Shown here piece by piece: positions 5,858-6,885 of a stretch of 6,885 nucleotides of DNA (the stretch's first letter is position 1; each line of letters begins with the position of its first letter). Under the pieces are notes generated by a model that searched no databases, was not told where the DNA came from, and saw only the letters and a program-made list of their open reading frames with translations. The position numbers and the translations under genes were made by a program. Location: the NCBI GenBank assembly GCA_020444005.1, contig JAHLLU010000112.1, positions 1 through 6,885 of the forward strand. Reading direction: 5' to 3'. The stretch comes from an archaeon (GTDB lineage Archaea > Thermoproteota > Bathyarchaeia > TCS64).

Positions 5858-6885
5858 GGTTTTTCACCATCACACTGGATGGGGTTCCTGTTTTTTGGAG
5901 TAATGTCTCTATGCTGTCGAGGCTTGGCTCTACCTGTACAGGCTTGTTGCTGCGCCTAGCATCAATTCCCTGTAGTTCTCCTAGGTGGTACTTGACAGTG
6001 GTATCAGAGTCTTTCATCAGGTTACCAGTAAGTATGCAAACTACTGACTCGTCACTTGCAATGACTTCTTTTTCTCTGAGCTTCTTGACGCCCGCTACTG
6101 ACGCCGCTGAGGCTGGCTCACAGCCCACACCGCTTGCATCAATCACGGCTTTTGCGTCCATGATTTCGTTATCCGAGACCTGCTCAACTATTCCATCTGT
6201 TTCCCTGATTGTGCGTAGGGCTTTCTCCCAGCTCACAGGGTTACCGATCTTTATTGCAGTAGCAATGGTATCAGGGTGCATGGAAACAAGCTTCTTATCA
6301 ACGCTGTTCCAGAGCAGGTAGAAGGGGTTTGCTCCCTCTGCTTGTATTGATGCGATACGTGGCATCTTGTCTATCAAGCCTAGTTGTTTGAGTTCTCTGA
6401 GTGCCTTACCGAATGCACTGGTGTTTCCAAGATTTCCCGCTGGCACCGCAATCCAGTCTGGTGGGTTCCAACGTCTCTGCTGCAGCATCTCGAATATGAT
6501 ACTTTTCTGTCCCTCGATCCTCCAAGGATTGATGCTGTTCAGTATATAGAACCCGAGACGCTTGGAGCCATTTTTAACGATGTCCATGGCATCATCAAAG
6601 TTTCCCCGTACCTGAACCACTTTAGCTCCATAAGCCAATGCCTGAGCTAACTTACCATACGCGATCATGCCTTCTGGGATGAATACAACACCTTGCAGTC
6701 CTGCTTGGGCTGCATATGCTGCCATTGAAGCTGATGTGTTTCCTGTTGATGCGCATGCTACCTTTGTGGCTCCTCTGCTTAGGGCAACTGATACTCCGAC
6801 GGTCATTCCACGGTCTTTGAAGCTGCCTGATGGGTTCTCGCCTTCATGCTTCAAGTAGAGCCTGTCTACTCCAGCATATTCGGCG
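5847..6885 (-). CDS. thrC: Threonine synthase, 5' end cut by the window edge
   Basis: Converts O-phosphohomoserine to threonine using pyridoxal phosphate. The reading frame stays open to the right edge, so the true start is outside; 345 residues are visible, and an internal TTG at 6854 is not the start because coding continues upstream (AEYAGVDRLY). The PLP lysine is in HEGENPSGSFKDRGM (visible residue 23). Further fold-type II PLP landmarks follow: STGNTSASMAAYAAQAG, KLAQALAYGAKVVQVRG, LNSINPWRIEGQKS, the phosphate-binding PAGNLGNTSAFGKAL, and the C-terminal GVGCEPASAASVAG. The asparagine-serine tract NSINPWRIEGQ and the phosphate loop fit threonine synthase rather than threonine dehydratase or cysteine synthase. 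Its TGA lies inside the beginning of the aspartate kinase gene. Only a short N-terminal portion is probably missing. Confidence 0.95.
   Translation of the reverse strand, partial: AEYAGVDRLYLKHEGENPSGSFKDRGMTVGVSVALSRGATKVACASTGNTSASMAAYAAQAGLQGVVFIPEGMIAYGKLAQALAYGAKVVQVRGNFDDAMDIVKNGSKRLGFYILNSINPWRIEGQKSIIFEMLQQRRWNPPDWIAVPAGNLGNTSAFGKALRELKQLGLIDKMPRIASIQAEGANPFYLLWNSVDKKLVSMHPDTIATAIKIGNPVSWEKALRTIRETDGIVEQVSDNEIMDAKAVIDASGVGCEPASAASVAGVKKLREKEVIASDESVVCILTGNLMKDSDTTVKYHLGELQGIDARRSNKPVQVEPSLDSIETLLQKTGTPSSVMVKNLGV

Noticed and set aside
5911..6321. 136-codon plus-strand open frame opposite thrC
   Set aside because: It is fully inside thrC, whose motifs are unmistakable; the translation is low-complexity in Ser/Leu/Thr as expected of an antisense shadow.
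1..6885. CRISPR arrays, tRNA genes, insertion sequences, phage genes
   Set aside because: No regularly spaced repeats, cloverleaf-like sequence, terminal inverted repeats or transposase/integrase motifs were seen.

Overview
The window reads as chromosomal DNA of an archaeon. The evidence is an archaeal/fungal-type aspartate-semialdehyde dehydrogenase, TATA-like boxes about 25-30 bases before likely transcription starts, a promoter that fits a leaderless mRNA, several TTG starts, and a T-rich terminator with no hairpin. Base composition is moderate by eye. I cannot name the lineage with confidence; a mesophilic Asgard or TACK-type archaeon is a guess.

Right half (about 3357-6885, minus strand): a tightly packed aspartate-family amino acid operon read right to left. 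It holds threonine synthase (thrC, 5' end cut by the window edge), aspartate kinase and aspartate-semialdehyde dehydrogenase (asd). Neighbouring genes overlap by 11 and 4 bases, so co-transcription and translational coupling are likely. Aspartate kinase and Asd make aspartate semialdehyde, the branch point to lysine, methionine and threonine, and ThrC makes threonine from phosphohomoserine. Homoserine dehydrogenase and homoserine kinase are not in the window. A T-rich tract after asd probably ends the transcript.

Middle (1911-3212, minus): a CapA/PGA_cap-type metallophosphoesterase-fold protein without a signal peptide. It has its own promoter and its stop codon lies directly against that of the next gene.

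Left half (1-1916): a TetR-family regulator (minus) and an isochorismatase-family cysteine hydrolase (plus) diverge from a 61-base spacer. A central A/T-rich core there could serve both directions, and two near-identical operators (TGAAC-N3-GTTCA) lie exactly 42 bp apart, one over each likely start region. This is the best regulatory structure in the window: a self-contained switch in which the TetR protein probably represses itself and the hydrolase. Beyond TetR is a 197-base gap with several short inverted repeats and an open, protein-like plus-strand stretch lacking a start codon. Then comes the N-terminal third or so of a YtcJ-like (Amidohydro_3) metal-dependent amidohydrolase running off the left edge. 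The left and middle genes look like a small catabolic or detoxifying hydrolase group of unknown substrate.

An unexpected genome-scale signal also shows. In TetR, the cysteine hydrolase, CapA and Asd, third codon positions are mostly A or C over the first 60 codons and shift toward G or T over the last 60. Aspartate kinase does not follow this, nor does the visible part of the amidohydrolase. No mobile element, CRISPR array, tRNA or rRNA was recognised.
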